From assembly GCF_963676685.1 (NCBI RefSeq), contig NC_092346.1, positions 95,407,917 to 95,471,916 of the forward strand: a DNA stretch of 64,000 nucleotides. The letters run 5' to 3'. The notes under the pieces were generated by a model that was not told where the DNA came from, ran no database searches, and was given only the letters and a program-made list of their open reading frames with translations. The DNA is from Mytilus edulis. Taxonomy: Eukaryota > Mollusca > Bivalvia > Mytilida > Mytilidae. This document shows positions 36,343 through 48,738 of this stretch, one piece after another; within the stretch, counting starts at the first letter, position 1; the number at the start of each line of letters is the position of its first letter. Both the position numbers and the translations under genes were made by a program.

Positions 36343-39110
36343 AATTTCACACCGATGTTTTAATTATCAGTTATTGATCAACAGAAGAAGTCTTGTCACA
36401 TGTCTAGTTTCATTTTATCTGCCTTGGGTTTTTAATATTTATAAAAAGGGGAATGAACTCTAGGTTGATCGAAAAGCGATAACGTGAGTATTTGGACAGA
36501 AAATATCATAATACATTATAAAGTTTTTTATTAAAATTAAAAATCTAAATGCTTTGGGTTGGGTTTTTTGTAAAAAAACAAAAAACAAACCACGTAAACA
36601 GTTTCGTTTGTGTACAAGGACGTCGAATATGTTTTTTGGTTTTTTTTACAAATAAACTGTAATATGCTCTGATATTGTCAAATTGCAGAATAAAAACATT
36701 GAAAAACGAAAAATAAGGTGAGTTTTGTTTTTTCATTTCTTTGAACGCGTGGAACGAGTTGATTGTGAAATTTGAATAAAATGTCAATTGAATTTTTCAC
36801 CTAAATTTGTTCAACCTCTCCCATTAGAAAATTGATTGTAAAAAGTACATTTATAATATACTTTGAAGAATTTTAGATATGACTTTTGTGAAAACTCAGG
36901 TGTCCAGAGTGTAAAGATTTGTTTTTCGTATTATTTCCAGACGCATGAAACTATTTTGGTTTTTACCAATTGTAATGACGCTATATCACATACACACATA
37001 AACTTTTAACGCCTAACCTCGCGTGTACCTGCACTCGGTCCTTATAAGGTAAAAAAGAAATGCGGCAAATACTTATTTGCTCAAGTTTTTGCGTACGATA
37101 TTGATTGAGATTTCAATTTAGCATTTCCATACTCACATTTGGAGTCTGGTCATGTCGATATAGTGACGATACTGGTGAAGACTGCTGTTTAGCGTTCCTA
37201 TATTTTACAAGTGAAGTATATTAATATTAGTCAATACCGCGACAGTGTTAATGAAGGTTGCTATTAAGTTTTTCTATTAGACTTCACAAGGAAAGTCTGT
37301 TCATGTCGATATTGTAACTATACGAATGAACATAGAATCACTATTTGCACATAAATAATTCAAAAAATATAGTTTTATCAATTCGTCGCACAAGATAACT
37401 TCATGTACATGACAAAAATAAAAATATATATCAATTCATACCACAAAATCACTACATGCAGATAACAAAGAAAAGAAATGGCGCTGTATTTCAGAATTTC
37501 GTGTCCTTCAGCAAACTGTAACCCCTTTGGACGTCAAAGATGCGCCCTAGTGTCGATAAGAATGGAGTTATTTGCTATTAGATGTTGCCGGATTAGGTTG
37601 CATATCTGAGCAATGAAGAACACATATTCGGGGTAATTTCGACAAATTATGAAATAGATGACAAAGAAATCTAGCAATGTTGTAAAACATTTTAGTAATT
37701 ATCAGAGAGGTATTCTAAAACTTTGCGGGAAAATGTAATAAATTGACTGATTGGTTAAAACCAATGAAAAAGAGGGAACAGATATCAAAGCGATAATATC
37801 TAATCTAATTCGCCGTTGACAGAAAAGATAACTTAAACAATACGAACGTTACTAAATGCCAGGAACAGATAAGGTGCTCCAGAAGGTTTGGCATAATTCC
37901 TCCTCCACTTGTGCAACCTCTAACTTCTTTTTTTTCGAGTTACGTGTATAATGTTAAATCCTACTTTGTTTTAACTGTAGAAAAAAAAATGTTTAACTTG
38001 GCAAGGATATACTAAAAGTTTATGAGTTAGAGAATGAGCATTAAGTTACCAAAAAGATAAATCTTCATTCGTTCAAAAAGGCAACGACTGACGTTTAGAA
38101 AAGATGAGAGGAATGGTGCTTTACTTCTCTTTGTCCGAATATTTCTGTATATACACAACAAATCTTAGTCTACGAGATTACACAAACATCATTTAAAATG
38201 TTGTTCCTCTAGGACTACGATTAAATAAGTATCGTCTCTTGAAAATTAAGACATGAAATTGTTTACAAACAACTCCTGGAAATGTGAATCTTTTTTTATT
38301 TTTTTCAAATGCGTTCAGTATATAATATCATCAGTACTGATGATGCTTTACATTCTTTGTGAATGAATAAAGACATACATGTATATAGCAGGTATATTTT
38401 TTATAACTGGTTCTTTAGTCGATACTTCAACTTAAACTGTATATCGAACACCTGTACCTCTGTGTCACAGGTATCTAAAGATATTTTTCACAATCCCAAT
38501 AAAAATGTCGAAATCATAAATTGTTGGTTTTTAATGTGTTCAAGGTCTTTTTTATATACTGCATCGAATGTTTATAATTTGATTTTTCTTTTAATTTAGA
38601 TTACACAACCACAAATATCAATTAATTTTTTAAAAATAACATTTTAAGTTTGCGGCTCACTAGACTACTATGCAATGAGTCGTTGTTAGATCTTCGTGCA
38701 TCGTTGCATCTTGTTGCATAAATAGTTTTTTTTTTTAGCTTTTCTTTAAATTAAGTGCATAATTTTCATTGATGCTTAAGTATCTAAATAAAGTTTGAAT
38801 ACTTGTATACCAGATCTTTTTCTGCTCAGCATGCATGTGTCATGTAGAGACTTTGAGAGGTTGAAAGTCTCTTTTGATAATGACAGACATAATGTTTTAT
38901 TATAGTGTCACATACCAATACAGAACAATATCATACATCATAATATTAGTATAAAAATACAATTAAAAATTTAAATCGAAGTTAAAATATCGGTATCCAG
39001 CCATGACTAACTTATGAGACACTTTTGCTTTAAAACTTATTCTAACATTCATTACAAATGAATAAAAATAACCTTTTAAATTACATTAAAAATAACCAAA
39101 AAACAACCTG
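36343..39110. other. Intergenic region 5' of the filamin-type gene
   Basis: No gene supported. It should contain the filamin promoter and 5' UTR near 36343 onward (minus sense). About 37140-37330 has two imperfect copies of a GTCATGTCGATAT-containing segment about 150 bp apart. No CpG-island-like stretch or TATA box was singled out. Confidence 0.45.
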
Positions 39111-39720
39111 TTATACACAATATTTTCTGCGATTAAACATAAAATATGAGGATTTTGCTAAAAAGGGTTGTATACAGTCATGTGACATCAGAAAAATAAA
39201 TTTGTCGTCATGATTAAAATCGTAAAAATTTGGGTTAATAGCACTTGCTTTTAAAAATATACCATATCGCAGATCTGAATAAAATTCACAATGCATTAAA
39301 AAATGTTTTTCGTCTTCTACACAATCAACTGTACAATATTTACATTTTCTGTCATTAAGAAGAGTTTTTGGCTTGGTGTAACGACCTGTCTCTATAGCTA
39401 AAGGTAGAGACCCACTTCTAAAATTAGATAAAATACGTCTATGTTGTCTATCGTTTACATTTTTGAGATATGAACTTGTTTCTAATACATTTTTATAAAG
39501 TCTATAAGTACGTAACTTGTTACCATTTGGTTCATTTCTATCTTGATACAATTTTTCAACCCATTCTTGTTTTTCAATTTCATACAATTTTGTTTTGATA
39601 TCATACATTTTATGTCTGTTGGAATATTGGCTATCAATGATATCATATATATACCAAGTTTATGAGCTATTACAAAACATTTCTTGTCCCACGATCGAGA
39701 AATATTCATACCCCACATAT
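39111..39720 (-). mobile_element. LINE C-terminal fragment with zinc-knuckle
   Basis: A 165-codon frame at 39111-39608 contains HRRILSNFRSGSLPLAIETG and CKYCTVDCVEDEKHFLMHCEFY, the CxxC...HxxxxC cysteine pattern found at the C-terminus of many invertebrate non-LTR retrotransposons. The frame is broken upstream near 39600 and continues shifted to about 39720. No RT or endonuclease is attached, so it is a truncated remnant. Confidence 0.75.
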
Positions 39721-40489
39721 GGACCTTGTGTGTAATAATCCGATATTTTCAAACGTATATATAGTATTTAAACATATTCAATAAAACCTCCAAAAATAGT
39801 GGATATCTTCCCAGTTCACCCATAACTGCGATTTTTGTTTTGCTTTTTTACTTCCTCCAAGTATAAATTTTTAATCAAACATTAACCTGAATCTGGTACT
39901 TTTATACGAATTCATGTTTTTATTCAGCGTTTACGACGTGACCTCATAATATGAACACATAATAAACATAAAAAAATCTTAGATGGTAAATTAATACATC
40001 TTTTATTATGCAAACTTAATCATCAATTACTACTTATTTATACGCAAGAAAACTCTTGTCTTTTTATATCATTCAGTCCACTCCATTAGAATCGTTTGTT
40101 TAATAAGCTTATTAAGAAATAACATAACATATGTCACATATGAATGTTGTTCTTTAGGTTTTCAGTAGTCATTCATTGATCTGGAGATTATTTACTGTTT
40201 TGCGCAGAGTGAACTATATTTATGTATTTACTAAAACAAAAAGAATAAAAACCAATTCTTCAGGAACAATTGAATGCCTTTCCACCTCGATAATACGAAT
40301 GAAAAACGGTGTTGGAAAAAAACTGATATATAAAAAAGATTAAGATTTATAGGTACTTTTTCATAGGATTAGTCGGAAATAGGCTACTTCCGGTTAAAAT
40401 ACGGTATTTTCGAATGACCTGATAAATGATGAAATGTCTAAAACCAAATGCAGAAGACTAAATTGATTTATAATGAACCAGTATAAATT

Positions 40490-40960
40490 TTTAGCAGAGG
40501 TCAAAATATAGAACGTGAAATTGACCTTGACCTCAATTCAACACATAGGTCAGTCTCAAATCGAAAAAACTCAGGTCAATCACTTGTATGGTTGTCGAGT
40601 AATACTGATTTCAAATACATAAGGGGAGAAAACTCCTCTAAGGGATGACCAAAACACTTAAACTTAAATGGGTTGAAGTTGTGCCCTTATGTAAACAGTT
40701 ATTTGGTAAACACATCATTGTTAACTGTTACTATTTCTTTTGAATAAAGATAACGAAGCAAAATTCAAAATTTAGAATATGACCTTTGACCTTGACCTCA
40801 ATTTCCTCCAAATGGACCAAGGACTTCTATGAATTATAATACATGAATTTTTCCACATTTCACCTATGTTAAATTTTCAAAGGGAAATAACTGCTATAAG
40901 ATGTCATCTTATTACATCAGTTTAACTTAACCAAGAACTAAATACTGTCGGTCACAAAAT
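40490..40960 (-). repeat. Relative of the 1661-4275 repeat, opposite orientation
   Basis: Contains ATTGACCTTGACCTCAATT, GACCTTTGACCTTGACCTCA and GGACCAAGGACTTCT, the reverse complement of the AAGGTCAAAGGTC-rich repeat in the ninjurin A intron. Confidence 0.6.
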
Positions 40961-40973
40961 TGTTACCGCCATA

Positions 40974-41285
40974 AAAACAGTGGATAAAGTATCAAAACAT
41001 CTTTATAAATTTTTTCTAGATAAAATAAAGGAAACCCCATCTCGCATACAAGAGAAGTGGAAAATACAATTGGGAATAGATATTGTGGCCGAAGAATGGA
41101 ATTATTTGTTTAGTCTTCCTTTACTTATAACCGAAGATCCCACATTAAGGGTATTTCAATACAGGTTACTCCATAGAATTCTAGGAACGAATACTTATTT
41201 ATGAAGTGTGAATATAGTGAAACAGAACTGTGCACTTTTTGTACAGAAACTAAAGAAACATATATGTCAATGAAATTGGAGGATA
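40974..41285 (+). mobile_element. LINE C-terminal fragment, plus strand
   Basis: The translation contains TPSRIQEKWKIQLGIDIVAE, LRVFQYRLLHRILGTNTYL and, after a frameshift, ELCTFCTETKET. This is the pre-zinc-knuckle segment typical of invertebrate LINE ORF2 C-termini. It stops abruptly where a different, oppositely oriented LINE piece begins at about 41286. Confidence 0.7.
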
Positions 41286-42470
41286 GTTACTGGCACGTGA
41301 TTTATCTCCTTTCATGAAAATTGGAACAACAAAGGCTTCTTTCCATTCTGGTGGTATGGTGCCTTGACTGATTGACGCTTGAAAGAAAGTGGTAACTTAT
41401 GCTGCTAGGTATGGTGTAAGCTCTTTGAAAAGTCTTGTTGTTATCTCATCTGGACCAGCTGTTTTTTGTTGATGTTCAAGTTGCTTTTCAATTTTTGTAC
41501 ACCATTTTCAGTTACTGTACATGTATTTTGTTCATTGTTAGATATGATCTATGTCCTATGTTAGGTATGATATTAATATCCTCACTTCTTCGTACAGATG
41601 AAAATTAATCATTCAGAATGTTTGCCTTTTTTCCATTTTCTGAGTAAGTGCGTCCATCTGTATCTTTGAGAGGTGAAACTCCAACTGATTCGCATTTCTT
41701 ACTTTTAATAAATCCCCAGAATCTTTTAGGGTTTGCTGATAATTCAGAAATAATTATGTCGTTAATGTAGTCTCTTTAAAAGCCTTCCTGCATTCTTGTG
41801 TTGCGGTTTTTAATCGATGGTATCTGTTAAGATCAGATTTTCTTTTCAGTGGTCTTTCTTGCTTTTTCGAAGCTCATCTTTTTCTGTCTTGTGAGTTTTT
41901 TTTATTTTCTGGTTGATCATAGGTAGAATTAATATTGAGGATTACATTTTTTATGATACTATTTGTTCATGTATGGCAAGTAAGTTTGATTTTTTAAATT
42001 CCCACATTACAGTTATAGGGCTGTCCAGGTTAAATTTCTCCTTAAAGTCTGAATTCAATTTCCTAGCCTTTTCAACTTGTTCCTTAGCATCCGCCTTTTT
42101 TCAAATAAATATTTTTCTCTTCACAGGTCTGTTGATTTTAGCTGTTATGTCATTGTCGATGTATACAATGTCATGGTCACCAATGCCTGGTAATTGCTCG
42201 CATCGATTCACTTATGAAGGCCGGTTTGTTAGAAATATGTCATACATGTGGTTTTTCTTGTCGGAAAAGTGACCATCTGTTCCAGGTGGTTGTCTTGTAC
42301 AAGGTACCTGTTACAGACATATCTGGCAGTATGATTTGGCACCATCTCGATTTTAGAGGTTTGTTCAACTGTGTGAGGGTCCCATACTGAACATGAATAT
42401 TCCATTTTTTGTTCTCTTTCTCTTCTTCTTTTGTTACAGAAAACCATCAACGTACTGATGTTTACTTTCC
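41286..42470 (-). mobile_element. Rearranged LINE fragment, minus strand
   Basis: The minus strand starts with EN/RT linker sequence and runs to GTIPPEWKEAFVVPIFMKGD near 41290-41370. A separate C-terminal-like piece (YSCSVWDPHTVEQTSKIEMV ... ARYVCNRY) lies at 42229-42450, out of normal order. The frame is heavily broken. It is related to, but distinct from, the long LINE at 42725-49400. Confidence 0.65.
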
Positions 42471-42985
42471 GGCGCTTGCCTGTTAAATGTTTTTAAAATA
42501 AATTTATGTAAATAATTTTTGTCAAAACATAGATTAACAAAATATTTCTTGTTCAAAGTTGTTTTTGGTCATATATTTTCGTATTTTCAATTTTTACAAT
42601 TTTTCTTTGTTTTTAATTTATACAATTTTGTATTTAGTTTTAAATATTACATTATTTTATTTTTATTTTTTGGTATAAGATGAAAACAAAAGTATCTGTT
42701 TATTTCAGATGAGGGTAAGTATCAAGGAGCACATCGTGTGTGAGTGCACCCTTGAGGTTTTCTGTAGTAGTGTTTTAGTAATTTCAGAGAATAGTTTATT
42801 CAAGTCTTTGATGGTTTGACCGAAATAAGAAAATGTATATGGCTGTCTTTAATGCATTGAATTTGCCTATAGGATTCTTTATTGGTGGATCTCGTAGTAG
42901 ACTGACTCTGTTGTAATACATTATGCGATGGAATGGCTATATTTTCATTTACAATTTTGTGGAACATTATAAGCCTTGAAGTTGT

Positions 42986-44505
42986 TCATAGTCGGCGTTC
43001 TTGTAAGGTTTGCCATTTCATGGTGTTTAGCATCTCAGACACACTGCTGGTGTTGTGATGTCTATTGCACACATACCTTATCTCCCGTCTCTGTACTTTT
43101 TCTAGTGATTTTATATTGTCGTTTCTAAATGGGTCCCATACAGTACAACAGTATTCTAACTTTGGTCTTATAAGTTTTTGGTACGCTCTTTCTTTTATCG
43201 TTTGCGATTGGACTTTAAGGTTTCTTCTGAAGAAACCTAAGGATTTATTTGCTTTTGCAGCAGTTTGTTGGATGTGGATGTTCCATTTTAGGTCTGCTGA
43301 GATGGTGATACCTAAGTATTTTGCATGTTTTACAGATTCTAATATGTGTCCATACATGTTATAATAAAAGTGGATGGGATTTCTTTTTGTTGTTATATTC
43401 ATTATGTTACACTTGTCTGGATGGAAAACATAAGCCAATCTTTTCCCCATTGTATGGCAGCTTCTAGGTCTTCTTGAAGCTTGAGGCAGTCGTTTAGAGT
43501 TTTAAATTGTCAGTAGATTATACTGTCATTTGCAAAGAGTCTGATTTTACTATGTTCGATGTAATCTGGGAAGTCTTTTATGTAGATTAAGAATAGTATT
43601 GGTCCTAGCACTGTACCCAGTGGGACACCTGATGAGACTGGTATTTTTGAAGATGACATGTTTTCTAAAAGTACTGTTTGCGTTCTGTTTGAAAGAAAGG
43701 ATTCTATCCAGTTAATGATTTGATCTGATATGCAAAAGTATTTCATTTTGTATAGTAATCTTTTGTGAGGTATCTTGTCAAAAGCTTTAGCAAAATCCAT
43801 GATTATAAGATCTGTTTGTATGTTCTTGTCGTTGTTTTGGAATAATGCATGTATCAGTGAGATGACTTGGGATTCACATGATCGTTTTGCCCTAAATCCA
43901 TGTTGTAATTAAAACAGAGTGTTGTTTGTTTCTAAGTGATTCATCATGCTGCTTGCAAAGATATGTTCGAGTAATTTGCAAGTTATGCATGTTAAGGATA
44001 TAGGCCTATAGTTGCCTGGGTTGTGTTTATCCCCTTTTTTGAATAAAGGTGTGACATTTGCGTGGTTCCAGTCAGATGGTACTGTGCCTGTTTGTAGTGA
44101 TCTTGTAAATATTAAAGTGAGGATATCTGTACATATTTCGATGTTTTGTTTTCGTACTTTGCCTGCGATGGTGCCAGGACCAGTTGCTTTATTCGGGTTT
44201 ATGTTTTTGATCAGTTTGTAAACACCATCCCTAGATATTCTAATGGGTTCCACTATAGGGTGTTTACTAGGACCTTTGTCTGGAATGTTAATGTTTGCTT
44301 CAGATGTAAAAGCAGACTGAAAATGTTTATTAAATATATTTGCTTTCTCAGATGGACTTGAGTGCAGTGTACCTTCACTTCGCAGAGGAGCTTTGCCGGT
44401 GTTTTCGTTTTTCTGGCTTTTAATGTAGGTGTACAGTTTTTTATGTGCATTATTGAAGCATGGTTGATGTGCACGTGGCTCCTTTATTTCAATATCGAAA
44501 ATCAT
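42986..44505 (-). pseudogene. LINE reverse transcriptase region (broken)
   Basis: Three minus-strand frames: 43909-44505 (SDWNHANVTPLFKKGDKH, GNYRPISLTCITCKLLEHIF), 43510-43800 ([44 protein letters not shown]) and 42986-43450 (KYLGITISADLKWNIHIQQT, SLEKVQRREIRYVCNRHH). RT palm motifs are in order, but stops or shifts separate the frames at about 43800-43909 and 43450-43510. The second catalytic aspartate position shows FAND, so the enzyme would be inactive even if translated. Confidence 0.85.
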
Positions 44506-44830
44506 ATTTTCTATGTATTGCCAGTACGAGTTTCTGTTTTCTTTCTGGAGCTTGGTTTTGATTTCTTGGTTTTAATTTCTTGGTATTGTTTTTTATACTT
44601 CGGATTTTTCTTTTTATATAGTTTGTTTTTCTTGTTGATGAGCTTTTTTTTAAGTAGGTTATTTACCCAAGGTAGTTTCGATTTGTTACCAATGCTTTTT
44701 GTTGGAATATTCTTGTTATACATTTTTGGATGTTGGCTTTGAACGTGTTCCAAAGTTCTTTGAGATTTAATTTATCTTGATCGTGTTTCAGTTGTTTGTA
44801 TGTTTCAGTGAGATCTTTTTCTATTTGCTC

Positions 44831-45719
44831 TCAATTTGCCTTTTTGTAGTGAAGTACTTTATGAGCCTGTTGTTTATTTTGTGGCAGAGCTAAGTTTATT
44901 TCACTGTAGACAATGTCATGATCACTTGCTCCGATTGGTGGTAATGTTTCGACTCTATTAACAAATGATGGATTGGTCATACACAAAAGGTCTAGGGTTG
45001 TGTCGTTTCTGGTGTTCTTGTTAATGACCTGCGTTAAATTGTTGTCATTTAATATATCGAAGAGTTGTTGGTGTAGTGATGCATCATGTTTACTAGGTAT
45101 GACTGCTGGTGTGTTCCAGTCTATGTGGCCAAGGTTGAAATCGCCACTTACCCAGATATTTGAGTTTGTTTTCTTGCATAGAACTCTGTTGAGTGAGATA
45201 CCAAATTGTTCTAGGGATTCTCCTTTATCTGATTGTGGTCGATAGCAAGTGCATAGGTAAAGTGATTTGTTACCTTCATAAAATATTTTTGCCCACACAT
45301 TTTCACAAGTTGTATCGAGGTCTTGATCGGTACCTGTATTTGTGATTTGTGTGGATGTAAACTGGTTTGAGATAGCTAGTAACACTCCCCCGTAGCAATC
45401 CTTTCTTTTTTTGTGTAAAGAGGTTGTATTAGGAGGCTGGGATGTATTCGTATGGAGAGGTGTCATTTGGGAGTCGTGTTTCAGTACCAAATATTATGCT
45501 GGGCTTACAAGAGTAAATGATGATTTCAACTTCAGGTTTTTTGTTCTTTATTGACTGAAAGTTTATTGTAAGCACTCTTAGTGGTTCTGAGTTTTTAGCT
45601 GTAGGATTTTTATTTTTGTTTTTATCTTGTTTTTTTGTTTGTTTTTGATTGTGTTTGATTTTTCTGGATTGGTGATGATGTATGTATTGGTGAACCAATA
45701 TCTTCATTGTCAGATTCAA
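44831..45719 (-). pseudogene. LINE endonuclease region (EEP family, broken)
   Basis: The frame at 45429-45719 holds the N-terminal strand of the fold (LRVLTINFQSIKNKKPEVEI, then IIFGTETRL). The frame at 44831-45490 holds DCYGGVLLAI, YLCTCYRPQSDKG, WVSGDFNLGHIDW and LPPIGASDHDIVYSEI, i.e. the GDFN and SDH catalytic motifs of exonuclease-endonuclease-phosphatase enzymes. A frameshift in the 45429-45490 overlap separates the two. This enzyme nicks target DNA for LINE insertion. Confidence 0.85.
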
Positions 45720-45762
45720 TGCTTGTTTCTAATTATGAGCATGTATTTGACAATTCAAGTAT

Positions 45763-46140
45763 CACTGGGGTAAAGCTGATGACCGTAACTGCATTCACGG
45801 TCATCCCAAGATGTCGGATGAAAAATTAGGTCAGTTTCTGTATTGTCTGTTAAAGTGTTTCTATATCATTTTCTTTACAAATCATACATTGAAACGATGA
45901 AAACTTATAAAAGATTCACACGGAAATCACTAATTACTACAGAGAAATGTGCATGAAACAGGAATTTCTATTTGAAAAAATCGTGAAGATGACCGTAAAT
46001 CAGAATCGAGATGACCGTAACAGAAACAGCGATTCATAACAAGGGTGACCGTAATTGGTTTTAAGATGACCGTAATTTGTAAATGATGACCGTAACTTTT
46101 AAAGGATGACTCTCAATTATAAGAAATATCCGTATTTATA
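45763..46140 (+). repeat. Left terminal inverted repeat with GATGACCGTAA array
   Basis: Starts CACTGGGGTAAAGCTGATGA. The 10-mer ATGACCGTAA or close variants occurs near 45779, 45978, 46000, 46029 (TGACCGTAA), 46054 and 46086, plus an inverted CACGGTCATC near 45794. The subterminal spacing suggests transposase binding sites. Confidence 0.75.
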
Positions 46141-47892
46141 TAACTACGTTTTTGTATCAAATGATAAATCGTGTTGGTATAAACATATTAATATGAGAGT
46201 ATTATCCTATAGGTAGAAGAAAATAAGACGTGCTTCAAATGCAAAGTTTACCATATGTATCTTTTTGACGGTAGAGGGTTTAATTTTTAAAATGAATTTG
46301 CAAAAAGACATGCAAATAAACAGGTAGGGAAAACATGCTACAAAAGCGCGATAAAATGACACCTTACAAGTATAAGGAAAAAAATGCGGTGCACAGCCTC
46401 CAACTGCACGACAAAACTTTTTTTTTTATTTCTGGGATTCCTTTTAATGCATTATAGATCATTATAATAAATACACATTTTTAAAAATTCCAATGCATGT
46501 ACACCCATTGATATTATATCGTCTTCCATTTTGTCGTTCAAATAAAATCACAGAAAATATTTTGAAAATATCATACGATTAAACTAGTGAAGGTGAGCTC
46601 CAGCAAAGTAGATCCTTAAAATAGTCTTGTACGAATAGCGTATCACAAGGCGGAACGTTGTCAATTTGTATATATACAGAAATGTTATAATATTCATACA
46701 GTCAGGATTATACTTCTTCAAAATTATCTCCCCATTACACCAGTTCATGCTCACAATCGTAGAAATGGAAGCCATTGTAGGGATGACGCTCTGCCAATTT
46801 TGCTCTTGAAAACTGGAAAATTGATCCACATAGCACCATTATGATCCTTATATATGTCAGTTGTATTTTAAAAGACAAATGTATCTACTAGCTAATGAGC
46901 ATCAGTTAATGATCTTGTCTGCATTGATTCAACTTAAAAATATTGTCTGATCGGATGTCAGGTGGAATTTTCGAAATTTGTTAAGCATTTAAAAAAAAAA
47001 TCTAATTAAATATTTCGTGGAAGGGCAGACTAAATATTTTCAGTGGTTGAAGATTATAAACCCTAGTTATCACACACAAGACAATCATATTTTATCGAAG
47101 ATATTCATTTTCATCATCCAAATTAAAAGACTGTCGTCAAGAACTTTTAGAAAAAATAGCTATTCGAACACACTGTTTTTGTGATTCATTAGATAGGTAT
47201 TTCACTTGACCCATATATTCTATTTTCATCTTTTCGTAATGTCATGTTTTACGTTATAAAGTCAACCTGTAGCTTTGATATATAAAAATGATAGAATCTG
47301 AAGCGAGATGATATATCAAATACTTTTGGTTTGTACGTTTTAAAGACAAAATATACACCTCAAACATGCCCTAACATAAAAAGGTGCACTTGATTTTCTC
47401 TTTTCGATACAATCGTTACCTATTTTGGGAATTTTTTCTTGATTCACATAATGAAAGGGCAGACACGAAACTTCTGAACTAAAAGATTGATATGTTCTCC
47501 GTCCCTCGTTAAAAAAAATTAAATAAATCGGAGGTTAAGCATTTTCTACATCCAACTTACAGATACCCATGTCGTCGACTTGATATCTTAGTGTTTTGCA
47601 TTAGTATGTAATAGATAAATTGAAAACTTATGCAAATGGTGTTTTTTTTAAAAAACCACTTCGTAATTAAGAAGAAAATTGTCGTTGTATTTGTTTCTAT
47701 TAACTTTTAAAAATTTTGTCACTATAGTAAACATTACAGTAAACATTTATCGCCTTCTCTAACAAAGAGCTTCGATTCTTTTGTTCTATGTCAAGAGTGT
47801 TTCCGCCTGCATATTTCAAGACAAATTAAGATTTTAATCTGCTTGCTCTGGAACCATACACATGGGCTCGATTACCGAATATCCATATGTAT

Positions 47893-48158
47893 TATTAATG
47901 TTTTTCATGCTCCATTAATTGGCATAATGTTTTTCTGGTCTGGGCGTACGTTCGTCCGTTCGTCTGTTTGTTTGTCTGTTTGTCTAGCTTCAAGTTAAAT
48001 CAACTTGAAACTTAGTACACATTTTCCCTATGGTATGATCTTTTTAATTCTAATGCCAAATAACAGTTTTATCCCATTTTCACAGTCCACTTAACATAGA
48101 AAATGATAGTGTAGATGAGGCATCTGTGTACCAGGGACACATTCATGTTTCTTCAAAT
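47893..48158 (-). repeat. Reverse relative of the 26250-26735 repeat
   Basis: The minus strand reads GAATGTGTCCCTGGTACACA ... TGTACTAAGTTTCAAGTTGA ... ACGAACGGACGAACG ... CCAGAAAAACATTATGCC, parallel to the repeat in filamin intron 8 but with only one internal unit. Confidence 0.65.
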
Positions 48159-48356
48159 TTTCGTCGTATCGCTGTCAATTTGTGTTAAAATTTTAACGTC
48201 GTTATCAATAAATATTTCATTGTTTACGAGAAATATGCAAAAATTACTATCATTGTCATAAATCCCAAATACGGCCAATTATATTATAGTTTAACATATT
48301 TATATCCGCCAACCGAGCCCCTATTGCGATCGACAAACTCAACAAAAAGCTTTCAA

Positions 48357-48733
48357 TACAAATACGGATATTTCTTAGAATTGACGGTCATCCTATAAAA
48401 GTTACGGTCGTTCTATATAAATTACCAGTCAGTCTTTACAAATTACGGTCATCCTTGTTATATGTTACGGTCATCTTGAAAATATTTTGATTATGATTTA
48501 CGGTCATCTTCAAGATTTTTTCAAATCGAATTTCCCGTTTCATGCACATTTCTCGGAAGAAATTAGTGATTTCCGAGTGATTCTTTTATTAATTTTCATC
48601 GTTTCAATGTATGATTTGTAAAGAAAATGATATAGAAACACTTTAATAGACAATACAGAAACTGACCTAATTTTTCATCCGACATCTTGGGATGACCGTG
48701 AATGCAGTTACGGTCATCAGCTTTACCCCAGTG
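48357..48733 (-). repeat. Right terminal inverted repeat with GATGACCGTAA array
   Basis: Reverse complement of the left repeat with scattered differences: it ends CATCAGCTTTACCCCAGTG and carries TTACGGTCATC at several positions. Similarity fades at about 48357. Confidence 0.75.
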
Positions 48734-48738
48734 AGTAT

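Larger units (their letters stand above)
45763..48733. mobile_element. 2971-bp long-TIR element inserted in the LINE (5-bp target duplication)
   Basis: Ends CACTGGGG...CCCCAGTG, flanked on both sides by AGTAT (45758-45762 and 48734-48738). Inverted repeats of about 375 bp (45763-46140 and about 48357-48733) contain several copies of GATGACCGTAA, some inverted. No transposase frame exists in the interior (46141-48356), so it is non-autonomous; the interior includes a reverse copy of the 26250-26735 repeat (47893-48158). CAC-starting ends plus a 5-bp duplication occur in Transib/ProtoRAG-type transposons, but also elsewhere, and the terminal sequence is not a good match to either consensus; class left open. 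Confidence 0.85.

Noticed and set aside
44362-44742. 126-codon hydrophobic frame on the plus strand
   Set aside because: Antisense shadow of the LINE; lysine-rich minus-strand sequence gives Phe/Leu-rich antisense frames. Similarly 43065-43364, 44973-45245 and 48929-49285.
46584-46829. 81-codon minus-strand frame within the long-TIR element
   Set aside because: No recognisable domain, AT-rich composition, no supporting splice context; not a transposase.
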